DNA of 64,000 nucleotides from Takifugu bimaculatus (Eukaryota > Chordata > Actinopteri > Tetraodontiformes > Tetraodontidae), in contig CP034983.1 of assembly GCA_004026145.2 (NCBI GenBank), positions 13,053,212 through 13,117,211 on the forward strand. Direction: 5' to 3'. Below the pieces are notes generated by a model that did no database searches, was not told the DNA's origin, and was given only the letters and a program-made list of their open reading frames with translations. Each line of letters begins with the position of its first letter. Position 1 is the first letter of the stretch. Below, one piece after another: positions 13,925-25,800 of the stretch. The position numbers and the translations under genes were made by a program.

Positions 13925-15417
13925 CATACAAATCTTACAACACTTTTTTTTTTTAATCATTTATTGACTTGACCCTTGAAGATCACCATTTTGAAGTAAT
14001 ATTCACTTTCTACACAATAAATATATATATCTTTTTTAGCTTAGTTCATTTTTGTAAGGCTATTGGCGCTTTCGGTATCGTACATACGTTTCACGGAGGG
14101 TGGGAAACCCCGACTGCCCTCGTTTTTCACAAAAACAAGTCTAGCGCTCTAAAAAACAAAGTGCAACACAAAGCAGGGTAATCTACGATGGATGCTAGCA
14201 AATGCCACAAAAGGAAAGAAGACAGGAACAGAAGTGTGGAATGTACGCTGATGGTGTGCAGCATTGTAGGGCCACTAGAGAGCCATCTGTGAATTCATGG
14301 CGATTTTTTTTTTTTTGTTTTGTTTCGATTCAAGGCACCACAGCCGCAAACCGCTTCCTGCGTCACAAAGCCTGGAGGAGAGTGCAAAATTAACGGAAAA
14401 AGGTTGATACAGTAATCACAGGATCAAATCAAGACCGTCCTCCTAGCTTTGAAGCTGATATGCTATTTTTCCCCTCATCAGGGGGGCAGTAAAATCCACC
14501 CGTTTGTCTTTAGTTCTACCTTTCCTCCCTCCTTCTACTGGTGTTGCGTCCCTGCCTTTCATCATCCTTCATAATTCTACTGGAAAATCACGGCTGTTTC
14601 TTCAGATACAATACAAACAAAAAGGTCCCGTATGGGATAAAGCATGACATTAAACTAAAATATCCTCGCTAGCTGTCAAGTACATTGGAAAAAAAAAAAA
14701 AGTTTGACATGTAGAAACGTCAGAGAGGAACAGAAACACCAAGCAACATCCAGGAGATGACACACGTTGGCAGTCAAGTCAGAAAGCAAGCAAACCCATC
14801 CAGTTGGAGTCGTCTGCACGGACGCAGTGGCTAGTGCAATTACTTTAATCATGCAATCTACTGCAGTTTTTTTTTTGTTTTTTTTTATACATCAGTTCAC
14901 ATGACAGAAAAAGGAAGCACAATAGACCCAGAAGTTGAAGAGAACACAAGAATTCAATCGGCCTCGCTCATAAAGAACAATCAATGAAGGGTTTCTTCCA
15001 TGCAACAAGTATCATTTCTTGGTTTTTTTTATGCAAAGGTTCTGATACTTATTATATGGGCTGGAGAGACATGATAAAACCATCAGGAGAGAAACACAAG
15101 ATCAGCACTTTACATGAGTCTGAAGGTATGGAAGGAGAAGGACACCAACCGCCTCAGATGTGCCCGGCGTCATCTCAGATTAGGAATGTTGAAAAGATCC
15201 AATAAACTTTAAAGATTGCCTAATTCAGATGCCGCGTTGTTGGAATGAAAACAATCCGAGCGACAGGAGCACAAATGAGGCACGAGAGGGAGAGTTCACG
15301 TGTTCGGAGCAGGATCACAGAAGAGTTAAAGGCCTGAAGAGAAAGGGAGGAGGGGAGGCGGGAGCGCCTCGCCCCTCCTCACGAGGACTCGGCGTCAGGA
15401 ACGAGCCTGAAACTCAC

Positions 15418-15538
15418 CGGGAATTTCGGATAGAACCGTTTCAGCCAGTCTCCCAAGAACGCCTCAAACTCATCCCCGTCCGGGAGGGCGTCAATGTCTA
15501 TGTCTTGTAGGATTTGGTGTAAAACTACGTCTTCAAGG
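15418..15538 (-). other. Unassigned exon-like ORF downstream of adcyap1
   Basis: On the minus strand an AG acceptor (15540-15539) preceded by a pyrimidine-leaning tract opens a frame of exactly 40 codons. It ends at a strong donor, CCG|GTGAGT (15417-15416). The peptide starts LEDVVLHQILQDIDID, continues ALPDGDEFEAFLGDWLKRF and ends YPKFP: acidic, then amphipathic, with codons that look protein-coding. If the donor is not used the frame continues 12 more codons to a TGA at 15381-15379. There is no ATG in frame after the upstream TAA, so it would have to be spliced in. I do not recognise the family. It is on the same strand as adcyap1 and 475 bp beyond its stop codon. Confidence 0.4.
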
Positions 15539-15619
15539 CTGTTGTGAATAGAGACAACTAAACTCTTAACGTCACTTTACAAAAAGCAGCATTCAGCACA
15601 TTGATTGTCTTTTAAACTA

Positions 15620-15625
15620 TTTATT
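15620..15625 (-). terminator. adcyap1: Candidate proximal adcyap1 poly(A) signal
   Basis: AATAAA on the minus strand about 390 bases after the adcyap1 stop codon. Confidence 0.35.
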
Positions 15626-16012
15626 TCTCCTCACAATCGTTTCCCTTCACTGGATGTTTAAAAGACAGGGGCTGTTGGGGCATTCTGGGAACAACTGCCT
15701 CCCCTCTATAAATCAGTCCTAACAAAAATAAATCAATGAATACATAAATAGAGGCTATTTCTCTCTCTCTCTTTTTAGAATGAACAAAAATTGGTCCACA
15801 GAGTAGATATGTGTGTCCTTAAGTGCTTTAAGTACAAAATAAAAAGCATTATTATTATCAAAATACTCATTTTAATGGCTTACTTCATACATAAATACAT
15901 GTTTGGGAGCAAAAAAGAAAAACCCACTGATTGTTGATCTCAGAATGACTTCATCTGGGGTGGCACACATAAGTTTTTTATGTTTTGTTTTTCACTATAG
16001 GAGGGGGAGATG

Positions 16013-18075
16013 CTACAAGTACGCCATCCGACGTCCTTTGTTCCTAATTCTCTGTCTATACCTTTTCCCAAGGACCGCCGCCAGGTACTTCTTGACCGCC
16101 ATTTGCTTTCGGTAGCGGCTGTAGCTGTCTGTAAAGATCCCGTCTGAGTGTCGCTTGGAGAGGGGCTCCGAGCTGTCCTCCAGGGTATTCCCACCGCTGT
16201 GTGAGAGACAAACAGGAGGGACATGCGGGGTTGATGCAAAGAGGTCTGGACACTTGAGTTTATGCTCATCTCAGAGGGAGAATGATGCCTAAATGCAGCA
16301 CAATTGGGATAAGGGAGGGGAAATATTCCATCAATTATCTCCCAATAGGCAGGCAGCCTTTATCATCCTATTTCTGCATAATGATGTTGCAAATGTCAAA
16401 TATATAAGCTATTTTGTTAACCTTTAGCCCCTCCCAGGACATCTATTTTCACCCCCCTGCTTTAGTGAATGCTCCCGCACACCTCCACCCACATTTCCCC
16501 GGGAATCACTGATGCTCATAAATTATTCATGTTGAAATAAATTTAAGTCATTGCGGGATAATTCTTCCCTCTCCGCCTTAACGACGCATCGGCGAGCTCA
16601 GAAAATGACACTTCCCAAATCAATCAAGTGCCCATTTGTGCACTCATGGCGGTCTTATAGCATCAATAAAGGCTGATTCAGACGGCGCCCAGAGGCAAGC
16701 CGGGAAAGATGATGGGACCACAGACACACAATGCGTAAAACAGCGTGACTTATGTGCATTTAAATGACTAATCACGGGGAGCCAGACGCACACCAACACA
16801 CAAAAGAAAAGATGACAACCAAGAAGATGCTCTTACCCTACACGTTTTGCCATCAGAGAATGCAGATATTTCCTGGCTGATAACTGACCCAGCGCCTTCC
16901 TGTAGGCTTTATTAAACATGCCGTCTGCGTGTCTTTCCGTTCTGGGATGACAGACAGCCACACGGTAAAAAAATAAAAATAAAATAAAATAAAATAAAAT
17001 CAACACACACCCAGCGCAAGAAAAGGCAACAGTTTTAAATGTTATAGCAGGTCGGAGGAAGGCGTGATTCAGGGCCTCTGGAGTTGGAAGTATAGCTGTC
17101 ACCTGAATGCGTCACGACATTTAAGGTGTTTAAAGGCAAATATGAAGCCTCACCTCATTGATTTTCTTTGGAAATTTGCGTCATTTCTATATTTAATTCC
17201 GCTTCCCCGTGAATCGAATGGTTCAATACATAAAGTAGGTGAAATCCCAAATTATAATTTAAGAAAAAAAAAGAATGGTGTTTCAAATTGCCACAGTGAC
17301 TCACACAAAAACGAAGAACAGACAGAGCAGGACTACAGCGATGGGAGATGTTCGACACGGACGGCGAGGAGGCATCGTTTGGGAAAAAAAGAAAAGAAAC
17401 AAAGAGAGAGAAATGATAGTCACCTTTTCTCTGGTGCGTAATAGAAGGAGTAGAGGTCGTCAGCGACAGACGGAGGACTCCTCACTTCCATGTCTCTGTC
17501 ATAATCCAGAGACTGTAGGGAATTCCCACCGTCATCATAAACTTCACTGTCGAGTCTGGAAATAATTAGAAACACCCTTATATACATTATCTGAACAAAG
17601 AAGAACACCACCAAATTAAATCATGCTCTGAATATCATATGGGAACGCAAACAGCTGTCTGAACTATGAGAAATATCCACTTAATGATTAAATCTGATAA
17701 ATTATTGGATTAATGACCGCAGGACGGGCTGGAACACTGGCACGGCAGCCTGAATCACATTACATCCGTTCTCTGGTGAATGTTTCTGTGCGTGAAGCTC
17801 TATACGGATTGTCTGCCAGATGCTGTTATCCGGTAATCCAACAGGCTACTTTACGCGCAGAAACAGCCCACATCGGAGGAGCAGACACGCAGCGGCAATA
17901 ACGCACAACGTCCCCCTACAGGGGAGACATTCTCGACCTCAGAGGTGACAGTGGACGTCAGATAAAGGTATACGTACCTAACACTGGGAAAGCTAAGCCC
18001 CACAGGTGAGCAGATGACGCTGTAGTGCATTATGACCCCACAGATGAGGAAAGCTAAAGTCGCTTTACTAGACAT
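16013..18075 (-). CDS. adcyap1: PACAP precursor (adenylate cyclase activating polypeptide 1)
   Basis: Encodes a secreted neuropeptide precursor; PACAP acts through class B receptors (PAC1/VPAC) to raise cAMP. Coding exons, minus strand: 18075-17978, 17555-17424, 16941-16837 and 16196-16013, giving 172 residues. Residues 1 to about 22 form a signal peptide (MSSKATLAFLICG...). The PRP/GHRH-like peptide begins HADGMFNKAYRK at residue 81, after a basic site. PACAP begins HSDGIFTDSYSRYRK at residue 128, after SKR. PACAP-27 ends at Leu27 followed by GKR, and PACAP-38 ends ...RNK before GRR; both provide the amidation glycine. Exon phases join cleanly and no residue needed for processing is missing. 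Residue 35 of the peptide is Ile, whereas mammals have Val and I recall Tyr in several fish. The start is the first ATG after the acceptor near 18084. Teleosts carry a and b paralogues; I cannot say which this is. Confidence 0.95.
16971..17000. repeat. (AAAAT)n in adcyap1 intron
   Basis: A short AAAAT pentamer array about 30 bases upstream, in the sense of transcription, of the PRP exon acceptor. On the coding strand it reads ATTTT and adds to the polypyrimidine character. Confidence 0.85.
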
Positions 18076-18264
18076 TGTGCTGCTGCAACAGAAAAAAAAA
18101 GCAGCAATCAGTGAATGAGCAGGTAGATTTCAGATATTCTCCGATGCCATCTGTAATATCTGATCACTTTCACGTCCCACAAATGAGTTACTGGAAGAAA
18201 AAGATCACAAAACTTACTTTCTTCACCACTTTTGCGATGCGTAAAAGAGACGCGCCTTACCAGT

Positions 18265-18480
18265 GGAGAGCTCCGACGCGCTGAAGACTTGAACTGGGAG
18301 AGTGAGATAGGATCTCTATCTCAGTCCCTCGCGTCACACACACTCTGTCTCTTTCTCTCCTCTTCTTCAGAAAGCCTTCCTCGGTCTCTTTGTGCTGGTT
18401 CCGCAGTCCTCTGTGCGTCCGCAGCTCACTTCTCGGCAAGGTCTACCTGCACTCGCTCATGGACGGGGCGAGGAGCTCCA
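18265..18480 (-). promoter_or_regulatory. adcyap1: Probable adcyap1 5' UTR exon and core promoter area
   Basis: On the minus strand a donor CACTG|GTAAGG lies at about 18264, and an acceptor TTGCAG at about 18084 sits nine bases before the start codon. This predicts an untranslated first exon ending near 18265. The transcription start is not defined by any motif I trust. A near-CRE, CGACGTCA, lies upstream at 18795-18802. Confidence 0.45.
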
Positions 18481-18794
18481 AACATACATCTGCGGAGAAC
18501 TTTCCTGCCTCCCAGGAACTTAAATCCCCTTGGTTTTTTATTCATGATTCCGAAAGGCATGCCTTATTGCATGGCACGCAGGATGTTGGGTGGGGCGGGG
18601 GTGGAGAGAGGTGGGCGCCTGCGTCATCACCCTCCCCAACAAACACACGCGCACGCACGCACACCCTGTGTCCCATTGGAGTCCTTTTTCCGTCAATGAG
18701 ATGCCCCGAGACAAGTCATTTCCTAAAAAAAAAATTAAAATTTTCTCTTGAATTCAAACATGACTATTAATTAAACGATGATTTAAAGTCAAAA

Positions 18795-18802
18795 CGACGT
18801 CA
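18795..18802. promoter_or_regulatory. CRE-like motif upstream of adcyap1
   Basis: CGACGTCA differs from the CRE palindrome at one base. TGACGTGA and TGACGTAT occur further upstream near 19.03-19.05 kb. Mammalian ADCYAP1 promoters are known to be cAMP-responsive; use here is inferred. Confidence 0.35.
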
Positions 18803-20940
18803 CGGCTTTGACAGGATCACGTGGTCGGTGAAGCCTCAGCAGGGTGCCGGGGGAGCTGTCCGGTGCTGAAACACGCCTGACAGCCTCCCCTCCACAGACG
18901 AGCATCAAAGAGAGGCTCTCGGGAGGCTGTCCTTAATTTAGCAACATATATTTTTAGTTATTTTTCATCTTTACACCTCCTGTGAGAGGCCACGCAACCA
19001 AATATGGTTATGTCTGATTCCAAGCAGCTGTGACGTGAAATCTGACGTATAGGTATATTTTTGAATTTATCTATTTCTTTTTAAAAGAAAAAAAAAAACA
19101 TGAATCAATTTGAACACTACGTAATTGCTACTTATACCTTCTATTACACGGTTTTGTGCTCAGTCCCCATGTTCAGGTCAGAGGTCAAACCCACATCAGC
19201 TTGATTTCTGACTGATCCACAACACAAAACCACAAAAGAAGGATGGAGTGATGGGAAACATACAACAAACATAAATAATGTGGCCATACTTTACAGTAAT
19301 GATGAAGAGGAAATCTTTGCTGTGGGTATTACGGAATGTTAATGCACAAGTAAATTATTTATACCGATGCATCAAATTACTGTGTGGCAAGATTTCTCTT
19401 GTTGCTAAGGGAGATGTAGTTTTCTCTAAAAGGTAAAAAAAAAAAAGAAGAGACATTCGTGTTTAAATTCAAAATATGCAACATTAAAGAGAACACATAT
19501 CCATATATTGTGCAGTTTATATTTGCCTAATTAAATTATCAGTATATGTTTGAATTGAAAAAAACAGATGTACTATATAAATAGTTTAGTTTTCCCGCTG
19601 TTCTGTTTTCTTTTTTTTGTCAAACCTGAAAATTCTGTCACCAGAGACGATGAAATGATAAAACCTGGAGTTTTAATCTTCACCAGTTATACATTTGTGC
19701 AATCTGTGTGTGAATTATTTGGCTTTATTTGAAGGCACAGCTCAGAGTTGCTCTGTGAACTGCATCGCCAGTATATTTTCTTTTGGAAGGACTCTCTGTT
19801 GCCCCTTTGAGTGCAACTGACAGCAGCAGAAAATGGCTCAGCTCCTGTCAGAGCTTCCAGTGGCCTCACCTCTGTATCCTCTAAAGAAGCAAGTATTTAA
19901 GGATTTGTTCCCGACTGCCTTTATCAGCAGGACTCCAAAATTGAAAAGAAAAGAAATGATGGCGTTAAGCAGGCAGTACCCTGAGAGAACACTGCCCCCA
20001 AGTGGTCAATATGAGCCAATGCACCAGGCTGTCACAGAACCAATCGGAACAGTATTTGTGACTGTTTTTTGACCCATCAACCAGTTTAAATAACTTTTAA
20101 AAAAAGACAGAAAGAAAACAAAATAGTAACTTTTGAAAGCATTTAAAACCGGCGCGATGAAAAGGTGACATTTTTATTTGCGTAGTTTTATTTATAGTAA
20201 TGAGTATATGATGATCCGCACAATAATATATCATTGTGGATTAGAATTTTAGACATTAAATACGACGAACCAAACTCTCTCTACAGTAACACATCAAAAG
20301 AACTGTAATATTCATCCAAAACGTGGTGAAATTAGAGTTTAAATCAAGTTACACTGAACCACATTAACATAATTGCAGTGGATGAAGAACTTCACCAGGT
20401 TCTCCCCGTATCTAAGTGGAAATTAATTACTGTTAACCATCATAATATAATCATCCACGTCTTGTATGGAAATGAGTCAGCAATCACAGTCTAATTAAGC
20501 AAAAGGCCTTAACGACGGGTAAAAAAACAACATATTTGAGCTGGGCATCATCCTGTTAATCGCCTAATTACATGTGCCGAGCTGTGCAGATAAGATGATT
20601 TATCCAGTAATCAGCTGTTGCTTGACTCACCCTGAGTGTCTTCCTGCAATAATCTGCGTGGAATATTAATAAACCTGCAGCAACCACCTCCTGCTGCGGG
20701 TTTATTGAAATGATTGCTGAGTTCCTGCTCACACTTTTTGTTCTGACGATAAGGCTTTTTAATTAAAGTGATTTGCCTGTTTTACAGGCGTGAAAACATC
20801 CGGTTAAAGCGAATGTGCTTCCATTTGTTTGTGTTCAGTGTAAACAGTTGGATGCTGTGAATAATCGCATCAAGGTGTGATTCACCTTTATCTCACCGGT
20901 GACAGGTGAGGAGCATGTGACTCAGGCTTTACTGCTCTGT
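18803..20940. other. Intergenic, upstream side of adcyap1
   Basis: No gene is supported. The segment 20380-20720 is dense in AT-rich words such as TTAATTA, CTAATTA, TAATAT and AGATAAGATG, mixed with non-repetitive sequence. That is the look of a conserved regulatory block, but conservation cannot be tested here. A 79-codon ORF with an ATG at 19833 shows no recognisable features. Confidence 0.4.
19992..20005 (-). promoter_or_regulatory. CTCF-core-like motif
   Basis: The minus strand reads CCACTTGGGGGCAG, 13 of 14 matches to the CTCF core. Similarity only. Confidence 0.3.
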
Positions 20941-20949
20941 GTCTATATA

Positions 20950-21825
20950 TGGTGGTGCACCTTCCGGTGTTGACACGTCATTTTATTGGATTTCCAGCCC
21001 GTGGTGACTGGAGTGTTTTAATGGCGTCAGTGGGTCGCGTTGCCCCAGCCGGAACCCCTCACGGAGTGGGGGCGCCACCAAACACAGTCGGCACGGACTA
21101 CCTCGCGTACTGGACCCACTGCTGCTTTGGCTCGGTCCTTTTGGTTCGGGATTCTCTCTCCCTCTCCCCTCGCTCCACTTTGCTCGGAGAAACGGCGCTG
21201 AGACGTGGTGGTGCCGCCGAGGCGACCACAGAGCTTTTGCCTAAATTTTAGACTCTTAACAGTGTGCAAATTGTATCAATTTATATTTACTTTTTTTTAG
21301 GTTTTGTTGCTTTTCGTGTCTTGGTTGACGTTGTGTTCTTTTAGACGACCTGGTCACCATTTATTTGCCTGTGTGTGTGTGAGGTGTGTGTGTGCGTGTG
21401 CGTGTGCGCTCGTCGCGTCTGATTGTTTATCATTGTAAATTTAATTGTTCTCTTTTCTTTGTGGACAGGTGCTGCGGGCCACGGCGGGGACCCAACCCCT
21501 GGTGGAGGGCGTTTTCATCACCCCTCGTGTGTAGTTTTGTTTGTAGTAGCACGGGTGTTTTTAGTTTATCTCCCCTAATTGAGTTTCACCTGCCGGTGGG
21601 GCCCCAGCCCTGTCCACCCCTTTTGTTTGACTTTTGTACAGCCGAGTTATTTTTTGTTGTATTGGATTTAATAAAATTGTAGTGCATAACCCTCAATCCT
21701 GTCTCTGCCTCTGGAATAGAACCTTATCTGCGCGTGCCTGTTCTCCGGTTAATTCCTGGGGTGAAACTCCCCAGGTGGCGTTGTCAGTGAACCGTTCCAC
21801 CTCTCTCCACCCCGCCACATTAACA
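20950..21825 (+). mobile_element. Possible solo LTR (Gypsy-like)
   Basis: This segment differs in composition from its flanks: GC-rich blocks, long T-rich tracts, an AATAAA at about 21670, then a stretch like the R-U5 part of a fish Ty3/Gypsy LTR, ending near ...CCCCGCCACA. No internal gag-pol reading frame is present, so a solo LTR is the simplest reading. I could not find a target-site duplication or firm TG...CA ends, so both borders are approximate. It could also be an unrelated interspersed repeat. Confidence 0.35.
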
Positions 21826-22299
21826 AGATGGAAATGACATCGAAATTGTGTCAAAGCATCTTATGAGGTTCAAGACACATCAAGCTTTGTTCTCTGCAAT
21901 CTACCACCAGAAGGTGAAGACATCGAGGATCGATGGGGCCCATATGAAGGAAACAATCTTGCTTTAAATATATCTGGTTTCGTTCACAAATTGTATTCTA
22001 TCTTTAAGACATTTTTACGACTTTCGGGAGAAAAAAGGAGGAACGACTGAAATGTATCCCTAAAGTGATGTGAAAAGAAATAAAAAGTTTGAAATTGCTT
22101 CAAAACAATCAAGACTTTAGAAAATAAGATGGATAACAAGTCGAATTTTTAAGTCGAAATCCAAAGTTTAACATGCAACTCCGATACGTTATTCTAATCT
22201 GTTTTTCTATTTGAAGTCACATTTCAGTTTGCAATCGTCATAATTAAATTAAAACCCAATTCCTCTTCGTGCGTCTGTCTTTTGTGTCTCACCCACATG

Positions 22300-22877
22300 C
22301 AACGACCTCGACTGCAGTACCGCGCCGCCACCGACAGGGGGCGGGAGAGACCAACTTTACCGAAAATCCTACAACCCAAGGCGCGAGCCCTCCTTTTCTT
22401 CTTCCATTAATCGACCTCCTGCGCTCTTCTTCTCTTCTTCCGTCCCATCCGCCACATCCGCACGGACCTCCACCTCCACCCGGGCGGTGTGCGACCTTTC
22501 TCGTCTCCCTGGCCCGCTCGGAGCAGCTGTACCTCGGGCGGCCGCGTCTCCAGCTGTGTGGCTCCGGTCCCGTAGGCTGGGTCGGCCATGTTGTTGTGTG
22601 GGGGTTGACGTAAGTTTGATATTAGGAAGTAGAAGCGACAAAGAAGCTGGAGGTCCGCACTTTTCTCTGGAAGTCTCTGGCCATGCTGCCGCCGGACGCA
22701 TCCTCTGGGACAACAATGCCAGTATCTTCCACAACCCCTCACTTTACCCCGCTTTGATTTAACTTCCCCACACTTTCTCTGACGGATTAACAGATCGAGG
22801 ATGGCTCGGTCCTGGTTGGAATAACCCGTCTGGATTTTTCCCCCCCCCTCCTCTTTCACTCCTGGATCTGAGTCAAG
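22300..22877 (+). promoter_or_regulatory. yes1: GC-rich block: likely yes1 promoter and untranslated exon 1
   Basis: This is the only clearly GC/CpG-rich stretch upstream of yes1. It contains long CT-rich tracts, a YY1-like GCCATGTTG near 22585 and TGACGTAA near 22607. A donor-like CAAG|GTGGGA at 22877/22878 could end a non-coding first exon that splices to the acceptor at 27638. No TATA box is obvious, which suits a housekeeping kinase promoter. The long antisense and sense ORFs across it follow from the GC bias. Confidence 0.45.
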
Positions 22878-25800
22878 GTGGGAAGAAAGAAGAAAGTGCT
22901 GAATAAGAACGTGGATTTGGAAGGTAATGGGAACCACATGAAACATTTTCCTTCAGATTAGAGGGAGATTTGCCAAACTGGCCGTAACTGTCATCAACAA
23001 AGAAATTAAGATTATGATCTGACAAATCTGCACAACTGTCCACGCTTGCAAAATGCGCTACAGACATAATCAATGTGTAAAATAAGCATAGATGGCCATC
23101 TTTATCCTGTAAAGAAATCCTAAATGGCTGACAATAGAGGGTTTTATTTTCAGACTTTGTCATTCAAGAAATATGTGCGTTGAAAAGTTGATTGTTGTGA
23201 TTTAAACGGTGCAACAGTGCTGTCAGAAAGTGCCACCTCATCATCTTATTGTCAGCCCCAATCTTTGATATGTGCTGATTCAGAGTATTAGAGGAGGAGG
23301 AGGAGGAGGAAGAGCTGCTGTCTGCTCTGATAGAACAGCTGAGTCAGCTTTCCCCCATTTCTGCTGTGGCGCTTTGTGGTTCCACGTTGAGAACGTGTCG
23401 TGTGGAGGATGCTGCTCAGCATTTTCTGCCGGACCACATCTGGAGCAGAGCTAAGCAGGTCCCAGCAGTCCCCAGGTGGGAATCCACCTCTGGACGGGTC
23501 ACCTGTCACCCACACGCTCACATCAGGGGGCGAGTAAGGAGCGTGGGCACGGGGCAGACATGCAGGGTTGAGCTGGAATCAAACCGGCAACCTTTTACCA
23601 GCGTAAATCCACATCTTCCTGGTTGGAGTGGATGCTATAAGTTCTACTCTGTTATATTTCAAATGGTTGAATTATAGAAAATCTGAAAATAGCCGGAGCG
23701 TTCAGGTATTCCCACCGGACTCTCTGGACTTCCAAAGTCTGCTGTCTGCTCGGTGGCGGAAACAAAAGGTCACATTTCCTTATATTCAAAGACACTTGTG
23801 GGAGAAAACATCTATTTAAGAGTCAGGCCGTCTCGAGTGGTTGTGAATTTTTATAGCATTTTAAATCACTTCCGTACTTGCAGCCTGTTTACGCTTGAGC
23901 AAACGTCTGCGCGGTGGAACTTCGTAACAAGACGTTTATTGATGGTCCTGTTGCCGTCCGGAGGCCTCACCTCTGAAGGATCACATGACATTCCTCCAGA
24001 CCCAGCTTTAACCCGTTGGCGTCGGAGGAATGTGGGAGATGGTGACAGACGGCATCTGTTGCTAGATTTGAAGGCCGGTGAAAGCTCCAGAGGTCCTCCT
24101 CAGCTTTGCCTCTGCTGACAGCTGTCAGCCGAGACGCTGGTGGCGGCGTTTCAGGACGGCTGACGGATGAAGGACGCCGCCGTCGTACCCCTCGGCTCGG
24201 CGGCGTGGCCGGCGTCTGGTCTGGCCAAATGGCACTTCATTAAAGCTTTGATTATCTAATCCATGCCAGAGCGATGAAGAGTCTGTCAGGATTAATGCAT
24301 GTATTTGATTCTGGGTTGTAAATTATCCATACAGCATCAACCACAACCATTCGTTTGCTTATTGTATTGCCCAGCGTTGATCTCTTTTCCTCCTGGGAAA
24401 CCTGCAGAAATTTCAACAGGCCTTTAAAGAGTTTAATTAAACCACTATTGGTAACATAAGACTTTATGATTTGCTCATTTGGCTGCGCTGTGTCATCAAA
24501 AAAATGGCAAATGTACCAGAGGTATCCTGTTAGCCTCCCTTTAAAGCTAAGATCATGCTAATCCTACACTTCTGCTACATGTTAGCATTGTCATTCCATG
24601 CTTCTGGCATGCTACTTGTCATTGAACTAGGTCTTGTTTCACATTCCCCAGATCATTTGTAGGATTAAATTACTCCATTGAGTTCATATGTCATTAGGTC
24701 ATTTACGCTTCTGTTTATTCAGCTAATGTAACTCCTTGATGACGCCCGGAGATATTGTAATATTCCGAACCTTGACCTCTTGGGGCTCTGATACTTGGTC
24801 ATCCTTGCAGCTATCAGCAAGCGTGGGAAGAGGAAAAAAAAATGGCAGTTATCCGTGTTTTTTTTCCCCCTGTGGTTGGAGAGTAATGCTGGAGGAACGC
24901 GTGGGCTGGACGCTGATTAGAGGAGCTCTGGTTATCACAGAAGAATAAGCGTGGTTCTGATTTTATAGCTACGGAACAAACAGCTGCTCTGGAGAACGCA
25001 GAAAACGCAGAATATTTTTTTATATGTCCCACAGATAATGATGGGAAAGGGCTGTTTCGCAGCTAGCGCGCAGGAAGGCTCCATTGTCTGAAAACAGCGA
25101 AGAGGCCGAACGTTGCAGGCAGACAAGAGAGGTCAGGGGTCAAAGGGAACCTCAGATGTTCAGCCTCGGCCCCCTGAGAGAACATCTGGAACCTTCTCAG
25201 GCGTCAGTGATTGAATTTATCTCCTTGTTTTTCCTGAGGTCAGCTTGGGGAACTCTGATAATCCAGAACAGCCGCGGGGTTTGGAAAAACCATTCCATTA
25301 ATTCCGTGCAGGTGACGGAAAATTGACTTTAGAGCGCTTCCAAAGCAAAACTATCGGAGCGTTCCAGTTTTTTAAGTTTGACTTGGTGTCTTTCAGCCTT
25401 CATTTGCTGATGAGTTCTTGTGTCAGTGGTTCAACTTCTGGGTTTGCTATTGTGTTCCAGGCATGTGTTGGCATGTGATGAAGTGTCCTTGAGCAACACG
25501 ATGAAGCACTACCGCCCGCCGTTGCCAAGAGATTAAAATGATAGAGACAGATATTAGAGTTTCGTGAGCTTTTTTTGCGCAAAAATGGCTGGACGAAAGC
25601 CGTCTGCCAGCACTGATTAAGAGAATAAACATCTCGCCGCAGCGTTGGCTGAAGGACGAGATGCTTCATGGCAGACAGTCTGGAATCAGTCTGGATGGAA
25701 GAGGCGACCTTCCTTTGTCAGTGAAACAATAGCGCCGCACCCCCGATCAGATGGAGGAAACGGCTTGTTACACACTGTTTTGCAATGACACGTAAACGGG

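Noticed and set aside
19833..20072. 79-codon ORF with a good ATG context upstream of adcyap1
   Set aside because: No domain, no splice partner, and composition like background; not enough to call a gene.
22407..22946. Long minus-strand ORF (179 codons) over the yes1 promoter block
   Set aside because: Explained by GC bias depleting stop codons; arginine/glycine-rich shadow without conserved motifs.
23575..23600. Minus-strand B-box-like GGTTTGATTCC suggesting a tRNA gene or SINE head
   Set aside because: It falls at the end of a decayed common fish repeat and no cloverleaf folds.
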